Under the pieces are notes generated by a model. The model searched no databases and was not told where the DNA came from. It was given only the letters and a program-made list of their open reading frames with translations. Below, one piece after another: positions 54,459 to 62,987 of a DNA stretch of 64,000 nt. Source of the DNA: Caenispirillum bisanense (lineage in GTDB: Bacteria > Pseudomonadota > Alphaproteobacteria > Rhodospirillales > UBA2165); assembly GCA_945877815.1 (NCBI GenBank), contig CAMDWJ010000018.1, positions 21,044 to 85,043 of the forward strand, read 5' to 3'. The translations under genes and the position numbers were made by a program. How positions within the stretch are numbered: the first letter of the stretch is position 1; each line of letters starts with the position of its first letter.

Positions 54459-55892
54459 TTAAACCTCGGTGCCGCCCACGGTGAGATTGTCGATCAAAAG
54501 CGTTGGCTGGCCGACGCCGACCGGCACGCCTTGGCCGTCCTTCCCGCACGTCCCGACGCCGGGATCGAGCGCCATATCGTTGCCGATCATGGAGACCCGC
54601 GTGAGCACATCGGGGCCGTTGCCGATTAAGGTCGCGCCCTTCACCGGAGCGCCGATCTTGCCGTTCTCGATGCGGTAAGCCTCGGTGCAGGTGAAGACGA
54701 ATTTGCCCGACGTGATATCGACCTGGCCGCCGCCGAAATTGACGGCATAAAGACCCTTCTTCACGCTTTTCAGGATATCGGTGGGATCGGCCTCGCCGTT
54801 TTCCATGATCGTATTGGTCATGCGCGGCATCGGCGCATAGGCGTAGCTTTGACGGCGCCCGTTGCCGGTCGAGACCTTGCCGACAAGGCGCGCGTTCATG
54901 CGGTCCTGCATATAGCCTGTGAGGATGCCGTCCTCGATCAGCGGCGTGCGCTGGGTCGGCGTGCCTTCGTCGTCGATGGTGAGCGAACCGCGCCGCGCAT
55001 TGATGGTGCCGTCGTCGACGACGGTCACACCTTTGGAGGCCACCCGCTTGCCCATCAGTTCGGAAAAGGCGGAGGTTCCCTTGCGGTTGAAATCGCCTTC
55101 GAGCCCGTGACCGATCGCCTCGTGCAGCAAAATCGCGGGCCAGCCCGGCCCGAGCACCACCGGCATCTCGCCGGCCGGTGCGGGACCTGAATCGAGATTG
55201 ACGAGGGCTTGGCGCAGCGCTTCGTCCACCGCCGCGCGCCACGCCTCGGGCTTCATATAGATCTCGTAGCCTTCGCGCCCGCCGCTGCCGTAGCTGCCCG
55301 ATTCCATGCGTGTGCCGTCGCCCACGACGACGCTGACATTGAGGCGCACCAGCGGGCGGATATCGGCCGCACGGCTGCCGTCGGCGCGCACGATCTGCAC
55401 CGCCTGCCACTCGCCGGACATCGCCGCCGTCACCTGTTTGATGCGCGGGTCCTTGGCGCGCGCATAGGCGTCAATCTCGGCCAGCAATTTGACCTTTGTT
55501 TCGAACGGCACGAGGGCCAGGGGGTTGTCGTCCATATAAAGCGATTGATTGGTGCCGGACGGCGGCAAGGCTATGGTGCCGCCACGCCCGGAATGGACCG
55601 CTTTCACGGTTTCCCCGGCGCGCTTGATCGCGGCTTCGGACAATTCCGAGGCATGGCTGAAGCCCGCCGTCTCGCCCGCGACCGCGCGCAGGCCGAAACC
55701 TTGCGAGGTATCGAAGCTCGCATTCTTCAACCGGCCGTCGTCGTAAACCAAACTTTCGGACTGGCTATATTCGAGATAAAGCTCACCGTCGTCCGCCCCT
55801 TTGAGCGAATTCTCGACGATGCGGGTCACGCGGTCTCGATCGAGGCCGGTGCGCGTGAAAAATAGATCGTCCGTTGCGGCGATATCGGTCAT
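54459..55892 (-). CDS. tldD: TldD metalloprotease subunit
   Basis: Catalytic partner of PmbA/TldE. The 477-residue protein carries the zinc-binding HEAIGHGLEGD (HExxxH) near residue 258 and the C-terminal CGKDGQGVPVGVGQPTLLIDNLTVGG typical of TldD. The N-terminal blocks SLVYDDGRLKNASFDTSQGFGLRAVAGE are also family-typical. The ATG is at 55892. It is separated from pmbA by about 10 kb. The interrupted VOC gene follows 10 bp downstream. Confidence 0.95.
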   Translation of the reverse strand: MTDIAATDDLFFTRTGLDRDRVTRIVENSLKGADDGELYLEYSQSESLVYDDGRLKNASFDTSQGFGLRAVAGETAGFSHASELSEAAIKRAGETVKAVHSGRGGTIALPPSGTNQSLYMDDNPLALVPFETKVKLLAEIDAYARAKDPRIKQVTAAMSGEWQAVQIVRADGSRAADIRPLVRLNVSVVVGDGTRMESGSYGSGGREGYEIYMKPEAWRAAVDEALRQALVNLDSGPAPAGEMPVVLGPGWPAILLHEAIGHGLEGDFNRKGTSAFSELMGKRVASKGVTVVDDGTINARRGSLTIDDEGTPTQRTPLIEDGILTGYMQDRMNARLVGKVSTGNGRRQSYAYAPMPRMTNTIMENGEADPTDILKSVKKGLYAVNFGGGQVDITSGKFVFTCTEAYRIENGKIGAPVKGATLIGNGPDVLTRVSMIGNDMALDPGVGTCGKDGQGVPVGVGQPTLLIDNLTVGGTEV

Positions 55893-55973
55893 GGCGCGCT
55901 ACTCCTGCTGCCGTTACGAAGAACCTTGCCAGACCGGGGGGAGCCTCACAAGGCGAGCGGCACTTATATGGGC

Positions 55974-56002
55974 TTGAAGCAACGGTTTTACAGAGGTACT
56001 TT
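55974..56002 (+). promoter_or_regulatory. Predicted promoter of the metZ leader
   Basis: A -35 TTGAAG (55974-55979) and -10 TACTTT (55997-56002) are spaced by 17 bp. Transcription would begin near 56009-56011, exactly at the 5' edge of the SAM-II aptamer, which strengthens both calls. Confidence 0.6.
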
Positions 56003-56010
56003 AACGCTCA

Positions 56011-56064
56011 TCGTGGTGATTTGTTCGACCAGCTTGCGGCCACGTTAAACAAGCAGCGCTAAAC
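56011..56064 (+). promoter_or_regulatory. SAM-II riboswitch aptamer
   Basis: The RNA would read CGUGG (56012-56016), UGAUUUG, a loop, GCUUGCGG, CCACG (56040-56044), UUAAACA, then GCUAAA (56058-56063). P1 pairs CGUGG with CCACG, and the UGAUUU, UUGC, UUAAA and GCUAAA elements are the conserved pseudoknot bases of the SAM-II (metA) class. It precedes metZ, a gene this class commonly controls in alphaproteobacteria. Binding of S-adenosylmethionine should lower metZ expression. Confidence 0.88.
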
Positions 56065-56116
56065 GGTCGGAGCGTCTTGAAGCCCCGACCATGTATTTTG
56101 GCCGGGGAATTTTTTT
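56065..56116 (+). terminator. Riboswitch expression platform: antiterminator versus terminator hairpin
   Basis: Two hairpins share the strand CCGACC. Antiterminator: GGTCGG (56065-56070) with CCGACC (56085-56090). Terminator: CCCCGACC (56083-56090) with GGCCGGGG (56100-56107), one mismatch, loop of nine, then AA and seven T (56110-56116). They cannot form together, so the leader can switch between read-through and termination. The link to SAM binding is inferred from position directly after the aptamer. Confidence 0.75.
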
Positions 56117-56143
56117 GCCTCCCTGGGCGGTATGGAGAGAGCG

Positions 56144-57343
56144 ATGGACGACACGAAGAAAAAGACCAACACGGCCTGGCGGCCCCAGACCAATATGGTG
56201 CGCGGCGGGACCCTACGCTCGCAATATGGCGAAACCTGCGAGGCGATCTATCTCACGTCCGGCTTCGTTTACGATTCGGCCGAGCAGGCCAAGGCCTCCT
56301 TCATGGGCCAGGACGACCATTTCATCTATTCGCGCTATTCCAACCCCTCGGTCGCCATGTTCGAGGAACGGATGAAGCTGATGGAAGGCACCAAATTCTG
56401 CCAGGGCACGGCGAGCGGTATGGGTGCGATTTTCGCCGCCCTCGCCTGCCAGCTTAAGGCGGGCGATCACCTCGTCGCCTCGCGCGCCCTGTTCGGCAGC
56501 TGCGATTACGTCTGCACCGTGCTGATGCCGCAATATGGCGTTCGCGTGACCATGATCGACGGCACCGATCTCAACCAGTGGGAAAAGGCGCTGTCGCAGC
56601 CCACCAACATGGTGTTCATGGAAACGCCCTCGAACCCGACGATGGAAATCATCGATCTCGAAGCGGTGGCCAAGATGGCGCACAAAGCAGGTGCCCGCGT
56701 CGTCGTCGACAATGTTTTCGCAACACCCTGTCTGCAGCGCCCGATCGCGCTCGGCGCCGATATCGTCGTCTATTCCTCGACCAAGCATATCGACGGGCAG
56801 GGCCGCAGCCTCGGCGGCGCGATCCTGTTCAACGACGAGGAATATTGGGAAAAACATCTGCGTATGTTCATCCGCCATACCGGCCCGACGCTGTCGGCCT
56901 TCAATGCATGGCTGCAACTGAAGGGTTTGGAGACACTGGAGTTGCGTGTCGCGCGCCATTGCGACAATGCGCTCAAGGTCGCCCAGTTCCTGGAAGGTCA
57001 CGCCGGCATAGGAAAGGTGATTTTCCCGGGTCTCGACAGCCATCCCCAGCGCGCGCTGATCAAGAAGCAGATGCAAGGGCCGGGCAGCGTCATCGCGTTC
57101 GAGGTGATGGGCGACGAGGCTCGCGTCTTCCGCTTCATGAACGCCATGAAGCTGATCGATATCTCGAACAATCTCGGCGATTCGAAAAGCCTGATGACAC
57201 ATCCAGCGACGACGACGCACCAGCGCACCGGCCCGGAAGGGCGAGCCAAGCTCGGCATCTCCGATCAGCTGGTGCGGCTATCAATAGGGCTCGAGGATGT
57301 CGAGGATATCAAAGACGACCTGGAGCAGGCGCTGAAGGCCTAG
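56144..57343 (+). CDS. metZ: O-succinylhomoserine sulfhydrylase
   Basis: PLP enzyme that makes homocysteine from O-succinylhomoserine and sulfide for methionine synthesis. The 399-residue protein has YSRYSNPSVAMFEERM near residue 65, CQGTASGMGAIFAAL, and the PLP-lysine in VVYSSTKHIDGQGRSLGG, all typical of the Cys/Met metabolism family. LMTHPATTTHQR and DQLVRLSIGLEDVEDI close the fold. I prefer ATG 56144, with GGAGAG 3 to 8 bases upstream, over ATG 56132. A SAM-II riboswitch controls it. It overlaps the convergent PCuAC gene by 4 bp. Confidence 0.93.
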   Translation: MDDTKKKTNTAWRPQTNMVRGGTLRSQYGETCEAIYLTSGFVYDSAEQAKASFMGQDDHFIYSRYSNPSVAMFEERMKLMEGTKFCQGTASGMGAIFAALACQLKAGDHLVASRALFGSCDYVCTVLMPQYGVRVTMIDGTDLNQWEKALSQPTNMVFMETPSNPTMEIIDLEAVAKMAHKAGARVVVDNVFATPCLQRPIALGADIVVYSSTKHIDGQGRSLGGAILFNDEEYWEKHLRMFIRHTGPTLSAFNAWLQLKGLETLELRVARHCDNALKVAQFLEGHAGIGKVIFPGLDSHPQRALIKKQMQGPGSVIAFEVMGDEARVFRFMNAMKLIDISNNLGDSKSLMTHPATTTHQRTGPEGRAKLGISDQLVRLSIGLEDVEDIKDDLEQALKA

Positions 57344-57804
57344 CGCTTACTCGGTTGCGATGTCCGCCCCATCGCGCCGGCGCCGCGCACCGCAACATCG
57401 ACGGTCAGATCTCCGCCCGCCGCGAAAGTCAGGGTCAGCGGGAATGTCGTCTCTTCCTTTAGCGGAGCCTTCAATCCGAGCAGCATGATATGGATGCCGC
57501 CTGGTTTCAACTCGACCGCCGAGCCAGGGGCGATACCCAGCGTATCTAGGGCCTGCATGCGCAGAATGTCGCCGTCCCGCACCGTAGTATGCAGTTCCAC
57601 CGACCGGGCGATCGGTGTCGATACGGCGATCAGCCGGTCCGTCGCCGCACCCGCATTGGCAAGCGTGAGATAGGCGGCGCCGGTGGTCCCCGCCCCCGGT
57701 GTGGCGCGCGCCCAAGCATCGCTGAGCGCAATCCCCGAGGACGGTTGAGCGAGCGCGGGAGCTAAGACGACCCACAGAGCCATCAGGATCGCCACCAACC
57801 TCAT
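57340..57804 (-). CDS. PCuAC periplasmic copper chaperone
   Basis: Periplasmic copper(I) carrier that delivers copper to the CuA or CuB site of cytochrome oxidase. The 154-residue protein has a signal peptide (ending APALAQ) and the copper motif: VELHTTVRDGDILRMQAL supplies the first His and Met, GGIHIMLLGL the second His and Met (H-M-x10-M-x21-H-x-M type). ATG 57804 overlaps the SCO1 stop. It is the last gene of the minus-strand copper cluster. SCO1 and PCuAC often act together in CuA assembly. Confidence 0.92.
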   Translation of the reverse strand: MRLVAILMALWVVLAPALAQPSSGIALSDAWARATPGAGTTGAAYLTLANAGAATDRLIAVSTPIARSVELHTTVRDGDILRMQALDTLGIAPGSAVELKPGGIHIMLLGLKAPLKEETTFPLTLTFAAGGDLTVDVAVRGAGAMGRTSQPSKR

Positions 57805-58415
57805 GGCCGTTTTCCGTCCACGAGGCCGCGCAATTTGTCCACCATCGTATCGATACCCGTACGCGGGCTGAAATGTGTCGCGAAACGTCCGTCCGGCGTC
57901 ATCACATAGGTGATGCCGCTGTGATCCATCGTGTAATCCTCGCCCTGCGGCGCTTTCTTGTAATAAACGCGATAGACCTTGGCCACGCCCGCTATCTGCT
58001 CCGGCGTGCCGGTCAGACCGACGATACCGGGATGAAACGCGTTGGTGTAATCCTTCATCACCTCGGGCGTGTCGCGTTCGGGATCGACCGTGACGAACAG
58101 CGGCAGGACCGAGCCTGCGCGCGCACCGAGCCCATCGAGCACCAGCGAGATGTCGTTGAGCGCGGTCGGACAGACATCTGGGCAATGAGTGAAGCCGAAA
58201 AAAACCAACAGCCATTTTCCGCGATAGGTTTGATCGGTCACTGTGCGTCCGTTTTCATCGACCAGCGCAAAGGCGCCTCCGATTAAGGCCGAACCGGTAT
58301 CGGCGGCCGGTGGCGGTGCTACGCGCTGCTGGACCCAGCCGATCGCGATGGCGGCGAGCAGAAAAAATCCGCCCGCAACCAGGATCGCGAGGCCGCGCTT
58401 CATGCCTGGGGTCAT
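57801..58415 (-). CDS. SCO1/SenC copper-binding assembly protein
   Basis: Membrane-anchored thioredoxin-fold protein that helps load copper into cytochrome oxidase. The 204-residue product has an N-terminal anchor (about 7-27), the redox and copper site FTHCPDVCPT (CxxxC), VDPERDTPEVMKDY, and the distal copper ligand His in MDHSGITYVM. All copper-site residues are present. It lies between the CopC-CopD gene (13 bp upstream) and the PCuAC gene, with which it overlaps by ATGA. Confidence 0.94.
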   Translation of the reverse strand: MTPGMKRGLAILVAGGFFLLAAIAIGWVQQRVAPPPAADTGSALIGGAFALVDENGRTVTDQTYRGKWLLVFFGFTHCPDVCPTALNDISLVLDGLGARAGSVLPLFVTVDPERDTPEVMKDYTNAFHPGIVGLTGTPEQIAGVAKVYRVYYKKAPQGEDYTMDHSGITYVMTPDGRFATHFSPRTGIDTMVDKLRGLVDGKRP

Positions 58416-58428
58416 GCAAAACTCCTCT

Positions 58429-60030
58429 TCATTTCACGGTCAGTTCGTTTTCGAAAGATGCTTTTTCAAAGTCGGTCACGAGGACCTCGATGCGCACGAT
58501 CCAGCGACCGGCGACCGACATCTCCGGCCCCACATGCTCGAAATAGCCGTCGCCGACCGATGCGAGCGCGCGACGCAAAGGCTCGATGCCCGCCGAAGGA
58601 TTGGACAATTCGATCGCCAGTTCGAGCGGATCGATGGGCTGCTCATCGGCGCCAAATATCCGCACGCGCATCGTATTGCGCCCCGGTCGCGCCGGCGCGA
58701 CCATCAATAATGCCTTGCGGTCCCCGGCGACAGTCAACGATGTGTGTCCGGTATCCCGCGATGCGGCGGCAGCGAATGATTCATGCTCGGCCACGGAGCG
58801 CGGCGGTACGGTTTGCGACAGAAACGCGGTGACACAAAGAATAGCGAAACCCAGACCAAGCTCGGCCAAAATGGTTCGCCGGAACCGATCCGCGTATCCC
58901 GGACTGTCCTCCGTCATTTCGGGCATGAGGATCCAGCGGTTGCAGGCCGCGAGAACGAAGAGCGCGCCGACCAGCACGATCTTGAGGGCCAGGATCATCC
59001 CATAGGACGAAGCGAATAACGCGTCGGGCCGCTGAATTTGCAAGGTCGCCAAAATCGCGCCGGCCACGACAAGCTGCGGCACCACGAAGAAGGCGATTTC
59101 GGAAAAGCGCTTAAAGGCCGCCAGACGTAGCGCGCGCGGTTGTCGCAGGACGGACAAAAGCGGCATCAGCGAGCCGAGCCAGAAAGCGACCACCGCAACA
59201 TGGAACAGGAGCGTCGGTATCGCAATCCATCGCGGGCTCGCGGTCGCCGCGTGACCGGACAACGCGAAGCTCGCGATCACGATCACGATGCCGATTCCGA
59301 CGACCGGCCGCCGCGCGCGCGACCCCCAAAAAAGGGCACCCGCCACGACCACCAAACCGCCGAAGGCCATCAACGAGGCGGTGCCCCGCGTGCTGGCATA
59401 TCCAATGCGCCACAATTCGCTCTCCCAAGGACGAACGTTCGCAGCGTCGAGAAGGAGACCTCCTTGCAGATAGATCGCAACGATAGCGGCGGCCATCGCA
59501 ATCCCTGCCATGCCGAAGACAATTGGGCGCATCGGCACTTGTCCGCCCATGACGAGCCAAAATATCGATGCGCCGATCACGATCAGCGTGGCCGCCAGGA
59601 AAATTGCGCGACTGATACCCGCGGCGATTACCCAGCCGCTGCTTGTTGCCGCGCTCGTCGCGGGAGCCGCCCAAGCCGCCGGTGCAGCCCCGACCGCGAA
59701 CAGGAAGGAGCCGGCGACCGGATGCGAATCGGCCGACGTCACCCGGTACGACAGAATATATCCGCCCGCTGCGAGAGGCCCGCGCGGGGCGACCCTCAAC
59801 TCTTGATCGACCATCGATAGATCCGCCGGAATCATCATGCCGCCGTCGCCGCGAATTTGCACAAGGATCGGCTGCACAGTCTCGTTGAACCGCAATACGA
59901 TCGCCGGCGGCGATTGCGCGACGACCGAACGGTCGGACGGAACCGTCTCCAGCAAGACCGCATGCGCGCGCGCTTCCCCGTCCCAACCGAGGCTGCAAAT
60001 CGCCAGGATCAAAACGAGGAAAACGCGCAC
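58429..60030 (-). CDS. CopC-CopD fusion copper transport protein (YcnJ-like)
   Basis: A 533-residue fusion. A signal peptide ends at about residue 22, and the mature N-terminus His23 in ARAHAVLLETVPSD is the CopC copper ligand. The CopC domain (23-115) keeps its second His in SADSHPVAGSF. It is followed by a CopD membrane domain with eight or so segments (about 130-415) and a periplasmic C-terminal domain (about 430-533). Bacillus YcnJ has the same plan and imports copper. Its place between YcnI and SCO1 genes supports a role in copper supply. Confidence 0.9.
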   Translation of the reverse strand: MRVFLVLILAICSLGWDGEARAHAVLLETVPSDRSVVAQSPPAIVLRFNETVQPILVQIRGDGGMMIPADLSMVDQELRVAPRGPLAAGGYILSYRVTSADSHPVAGSFLFAVGAAPAAWAAPATSAATSSGWVIAAGISRAIFLAATLIVIGASIFWLVMGGQVPMRPIVFGMAGIAMAAAIVAIYLQGGLLLDAANVRPWESELWRIGYASTRGTASLMAFGGLVVVAGALFWGSRARRPVVGIGIVIVIASFALSGHAATASPRWIAIPTLLFHVAVVAFWLGSLMPLLSVLRQPRALRLAAFKRFSEIAFFVVPQLVVAGAILATLQIQRPDALFASSYGMILALKIVLVGALFVLAACNRWILMPEMTEDSPGYADRFRRTILAELGLGFAILCVTAFLSQTVPPRSVAEHESFAAAASRDTGHTSLTVAGDRKALLMVAPARPGRNTMRVRIFGADEQPIDPLELAIELSNPSAGIEPLRRALASVGDGYFEHVGPEMSVAGRWIVRIEVLVTDFEKASFENELTVK

Positions 60031-60040
60031 GGTGCGGATG

Positions 60041-60556
60041 CTACGGTTTTGCGATCAATCGCAGAGCCGGGGCAGGTTGTTTCAGGGATTTGCCGGCTTC
60101 AGGCAGTTCGATCCAGCGATTGGTGCCTTTTTCGCAATCCTGAACGACCGGAAAATATAGAACCGTTCCGGGCGCCGCGTTCGGCAGACGGATCTGCATC
60201 AGGAACTCGTCGATATGTTCGTCCAGCAGGCGGCCGCCGCTCCAGACCACTTCGCTGACGGTTTCGGTGATGGCTTCGCCGTGACCGCCCTTAGCCGGCG
60301 TCGCGAGCTTGGTCTTCACGGTCGATACGTCCCAGCCTTGCTTGGGCTGAACCTTGACGCTGCTGATGCCGTCCGGGATGCGGATACGAATACGCGTGGT
60401 GGGCGAACCCTCACAGCCGTGGGGCACGTTGAACACGGCCTTGAGGTACGTATCAGTCGGCGCCTCGCGAGTATCGAGGGTGACATGGGCGGAGAGGTGA
60501 GACGAGGCGAGGATTGCCGTGCTGAAGGCGACGGCGAACAAATGAGAACGACGCAT
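60041..60556 (-). CDS. YcnI (DUF1775) periplasmic copper-binding protein
   Basis: A 171-residue exported protein. After the signal peptide the mature chain begins HVTLDTREAPTDTYLKAVF, and the N-terminal His is the copper ligand of the YcnI fold. VPHGCEGSPTTRIRIRIPDG and VSEVVWSGGRLLDEHIDEF are family blocks. The open frame extends far upstream, but ATG 60556 fits the signal peptide. It lies 10 bp upstream of the CopC-CopD fusion, matching the YcnI-YcnJ pairing of Bacillus. Confidence 0.9.
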   Translation of the reverse strand: MRRSHLFAVAFSTAILASSHLSAHVTLDTREAPTDTYLKAVFNVPHGCEGSPTTRIRIRIPDGISSVKVQPKQGWDVSTVKTKLATPAKGGHGEAITETVSEVVWSGGRLLDEHIDEFLMQIRLPNAAPGTVLYFPVVQDCEKGTNRWIELPEAGKSLKQPAPALRLIAKP

Positions 60557-60644
60557 GAGAATGCTCCGATATTCTGAATCGATTGACGCATATCCTGCGC
60601 ATGCACCCCGAGGAGCACACACAAGCTGAACTAAAGATTTGCGG

Positions 60645-61067
60645 TCAAACGAATGTCGGAGGCGCGCGCGGTCCGAGGGGCGAGATCGATTCCCGCGCAA
60701 TGACAAATTCGACGCGGGGCGTGAATACAATGGCGGCGATCTCGGCCGACGGCACCAGTAAATCGACCACCGAGGGCGGTACGAGCGTGCCGGCGAGCTG
60801 AGCGCCCAGACAGATTGGGCAATAGGGGGTAACGTCTTTATCCGGGGCTTTTTGCGATTCTGCGTCGCTCGATAGATCGGCCAATGACACGACCTTGAGG
60901 CCGAAGGCCGTGCATAGAACGATCGTGCCATCTTGCGCTGTTGTGTTCGCCGTTGCCGAAACCGGCTGGTGAATGAGTAACAGGGCAGCATGGAACAGAA
61001 GCGCGAAGATCGTGAGCATGGCGGCGCCACGGCGCCACCCGCTTTTCAATTGCGTTATTGCTTCCAT
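60645..61067 (-). CDS. DUF2946-like membrane/periplasmic protein
   Basis: A 140-residue protein with one hydrophobic segment near residues 15-37 (AAMLTIFALLFHAALLLIHQP) and a CxxC in DVTPYCPICLGAQ. These match DUF2946, small proteins that are often found next to copper transport genes. Biochemical role unknown. Its start lies 13 bp inside the end of the rhodanese gene, and the YcnI gene follows 88 bp later, so it may belong to the same transcript. Confidence 0.72.
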   Translation of the reverse strand: MEAITQLKSGWRRGAAMLTIFALLFHAALLLIHQPVSATANTTAQDGTIVLCTAFGLKVVSLADLSSDAESQKAPDKDVTPYCPICLGAQLAGTLVPPSVVDLLVPSAEIAAIVFTPRVEFVIARESISPLGPRAPPTFV

Positions 61068-61474
61068 GGCAATCCGGCGACCTTCCAGCCGCCGATTGAG
61101 GTGCGATGGGATTGGGCATCCTTGTCGCCCTCAAATCCCTCGGAGATATTGTAGCAACGGCGATAGCCCGCCTGAGTCACCGCGATGGCCGCGCTTTTGG
61201 AACGCACGCCGGAACGGCAGAGGAATACGATCGGCGCATCGGGTTTCGGGGCGGCCGATTTCACTGCTGCGACAAAATCCGGATTGATCAGCATGGCAGG
61301 GTAAATCTGCCACGCGATCTTGACCGGCTCCTTGCCGACGCTGGCCAGATCAGGCACGCCGACAAACAGCCATTCGGCGTCGGTACGCACATCGACGAGA
61401 ACGGCGTCCTTCTCGTGCGTCAGGATTTCCCACGCCTTTTTCGGCGGAACATCGCCTGCATATTCATCGGCCAT
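61055..61474 (-). CDS. Rhodanese-like domain protein
   Basis: A 139-residue single-domain sulfurtransferase fold. The active-site loop is FLCRSGVRSKSAA with the persulfide Cys, and the domain starts with AVLVDVRTDAEWLFVGVP. A C-terminal NISEGFEGDKDAQSHRTSIGGWKVAGLPW is typical of a group of proteobacterial rhodaneses linked to sulfur or thiol chemistry. No signal peptide. It is the first gene of the minus-strand run leading into DUF2946 and the copper genes. Confidence 0.9.
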   Translation of the reverse strand: MADEYAGDVPPKKAWEILTHEKDAVLVDVRTDAEWLFVGVPDLASVGKEPVKIAWQIYPAMLINPDFVAAVKSAAPKPDAPIVFLCRSGVRSKSAAIAVTQAGYRRCYNISEGFEGDKDAQSHRTSIGGWKVAGLPWKQ

Positions 61475-61569
61475 GGCGCTTTATATCGTGTCGGATCGGT
61501 GAGTTCCATGGCTGATCGTGGGCTCTCGGGCCTTTCCTCTCGGGCAACGCACGTGTATTTCCTTGGCCC

Positions 61570-62310
61570 ATGGCCGAAGCCCCGACACCTCCGGAACTAT
61601 CCGTCGTCGTCCCCGTGATGAACGAAGCCGACAATATCGCGCCGCTGGTCGGCGAGATCGCGGCGGCACTGCATGGCCGCATTGCGTTTGAAATCGTCTA
61701 TGTGGACGATGGATCGACCGACGGCAGCTTTGAACGGCTGCGGGCCTTAGTGCCGGAATTTCCGATGTTGCGGGCGCAACGCCATGCCGTGCGGCGGGGC
61801 CAAAGTGCGGCGATCCGCACCGGGGTCAAAGCCGCGCGAGCTGCACTGATTGCAACACTTGACGGTGACGGCCAGAACAATCCGGCCGATATCCCCGCAT
61901 TGATTGAGACTTACCGCGCACATAGCGGCACCCAACCCTTGATGTTGGCCGGACATCGCACGCAACGGCGCGACACCTGGATCAAGCGAATCTCGTCTCG
62001 CCTCGCCAATCGATTTCGCGCGCGCAAATTGGGCGACGACACGCCCGACACCGGCTGCGGGCTCAAACTCTTCCCGCGCCAGACCTTCCTCGAATTCCCC
62101 GCCTTCGATCACATGCACCGCTTTTTGCCGGCCTTGATGCTGCGCGCCGGCGGGATCGTGCAATCCGTTCCGGTCTCGCACCGGGCACGCGAACGAGGCG
62201 CCTCAAAATACGGCACCTGGGATCGCCTTGTGGTCGGGATCGCCGATGTGCGGGGCGTCGCCTGGCTGATGCGCCGCAGGCTGGCCGCCGACGTGGCCGA
62301 GGAAATTTGA
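61570..62310 (+). CDS. Family 2 glycosyltransferase (polyprenyl-phosphate mannosyl/glucosyl type)
   Basis: A 246-residue cytoplasmic GT-A enzyme without C-terminal membrane segments. It has SVVVPVMNEADNIAPLVGEI, the metal-binding VYVDDGSTDGS, ATLDGDGQNNPADIPAL and the conserved SHRARERGASKYG. These fit dolichyl-phosphate-mannose-synthase-like enzymes that load a sugar onto polyprenyl phosphate. Its stop overlaps the start of a TVP38 family membrane protein (TGATG), so the two are likely to act together. The GT-C-like protein at 17.6-19.4 kb could use such a donor, but that is speculation. Confidence 0.87.
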   Translation: MAEAPTPPELSVVVPVMNEADNIAPLVGEIAAALHGRIAFEIVYVDDGSTDGSFERLRALVPEFPMLRAQRHAVRRGQSAAIRTGVKAARAALIATLDGDGQNNPADIPALIETYRAHSGTQPLMLAGHRTQRRDTWIKRISSRLANRFRARKLGDDTPDTGCGLKLFPRQTFLEFPAFDHMHRFLPALMLRAGGIVQSVPVSHRARERGASKYGTWDRLVVGIADVRGVAWLMRRRLAADVAEEI

Positions 62311-62987
62311 TGCCGTTCAATTTACGGGCGTTACTGCGCGGCATCGGGCTGATCGCGCTTCTGGTGGCGGGCGGAATGCTGCTCAAGACATTCGGCATCG
62401 CCGGCATGCTGGACGAAGCCTGGATCGATGCTAACGTCCGCCAGAATGGGTTGGAGGGCGATCTCGTCTTCATCGCCGTGGCAGCGATTTTCGCCGCCGG
62501 GGGCTTTCCGCGTCAGATTCTGTCGTTTCTCGCCGGCTATGCCTTCGGCCTCAGCGAAGGCTTTGTCTATGCCCTCGTTGCATCGGGGATCGGCTGTGCG
62601 ATTGCCTTTCTGGTGACCCGCTATTTCGCGCGCGACATCATCGCGAAGCGTTTACCGGCACGCTTTCACAAGGTCGATTCCTTCCTCAGCGACAATACGT
62701 TCGTCGCCACTTTGTTGATCAGATTTTTGCCGTTCGGCAATAACTTGGCAACCAATCTTGCGGCCGGACTTTCACGCGCGCGCGGCGTGCCGTTCATAGC
62801 TGCTTCGGTGCTCGGCTATATCCCCCAGACCCTGGTTTTTTCCTTGCTGGGCAGTGGGATAACGCTCGATCCGGAATTGCGTATCAGCCTTTCGGTCGTT
62901 CTCTTTGCGGCAGCGTCGATTATTGGCGTCTATCTATTCCGCCAATATCGTCGCGGACGCGCCGTGGAAACCGATCTCGATCAGTGA
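62310..62987 (+). CDS. TVP38/TMEM64 family membrane protein
   Basis: A 225-residue protein with five or six membrane segments and the SNARE-associated/VTT core: GGFPRQILSFLAGYAFGLSEGF, then FLVTRYFARDIIAKRL and LLIRFLPFGNNLATNLAAGLSR. Recent work links some relatives to lipid or undecaprenyl-phosphate movement across membranes (DedA-like superfamily). Coupling to a polyprenyl-phosphate-type glycosyltransferase fits a role with lipid-linked sugars. I use ATG 62310 rather than the adjacent TTG 62307. It converges on usg with 7 bp of overlap. Confidence 0.84.
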   Translation: MPFNLRALLRGIGLIALLVAGGMLLKTFGIAGMLDEAWIDANVRQNGLEGDLVFIAVAAIFAAGGFPRQILSFLAGYAFGLSEGFVYALVASGIGCAIAFLVTRYFARDIIAKRLPARFHKVDSFLSDNTFVATLLIRFLPFGNNLATNLAAGLSRARGVPFIAASVLGYIPQTLVFSLLGSGITLDPELRISLSVVLFAAASIIGVYLFRQYRRGRAVETDLDQ

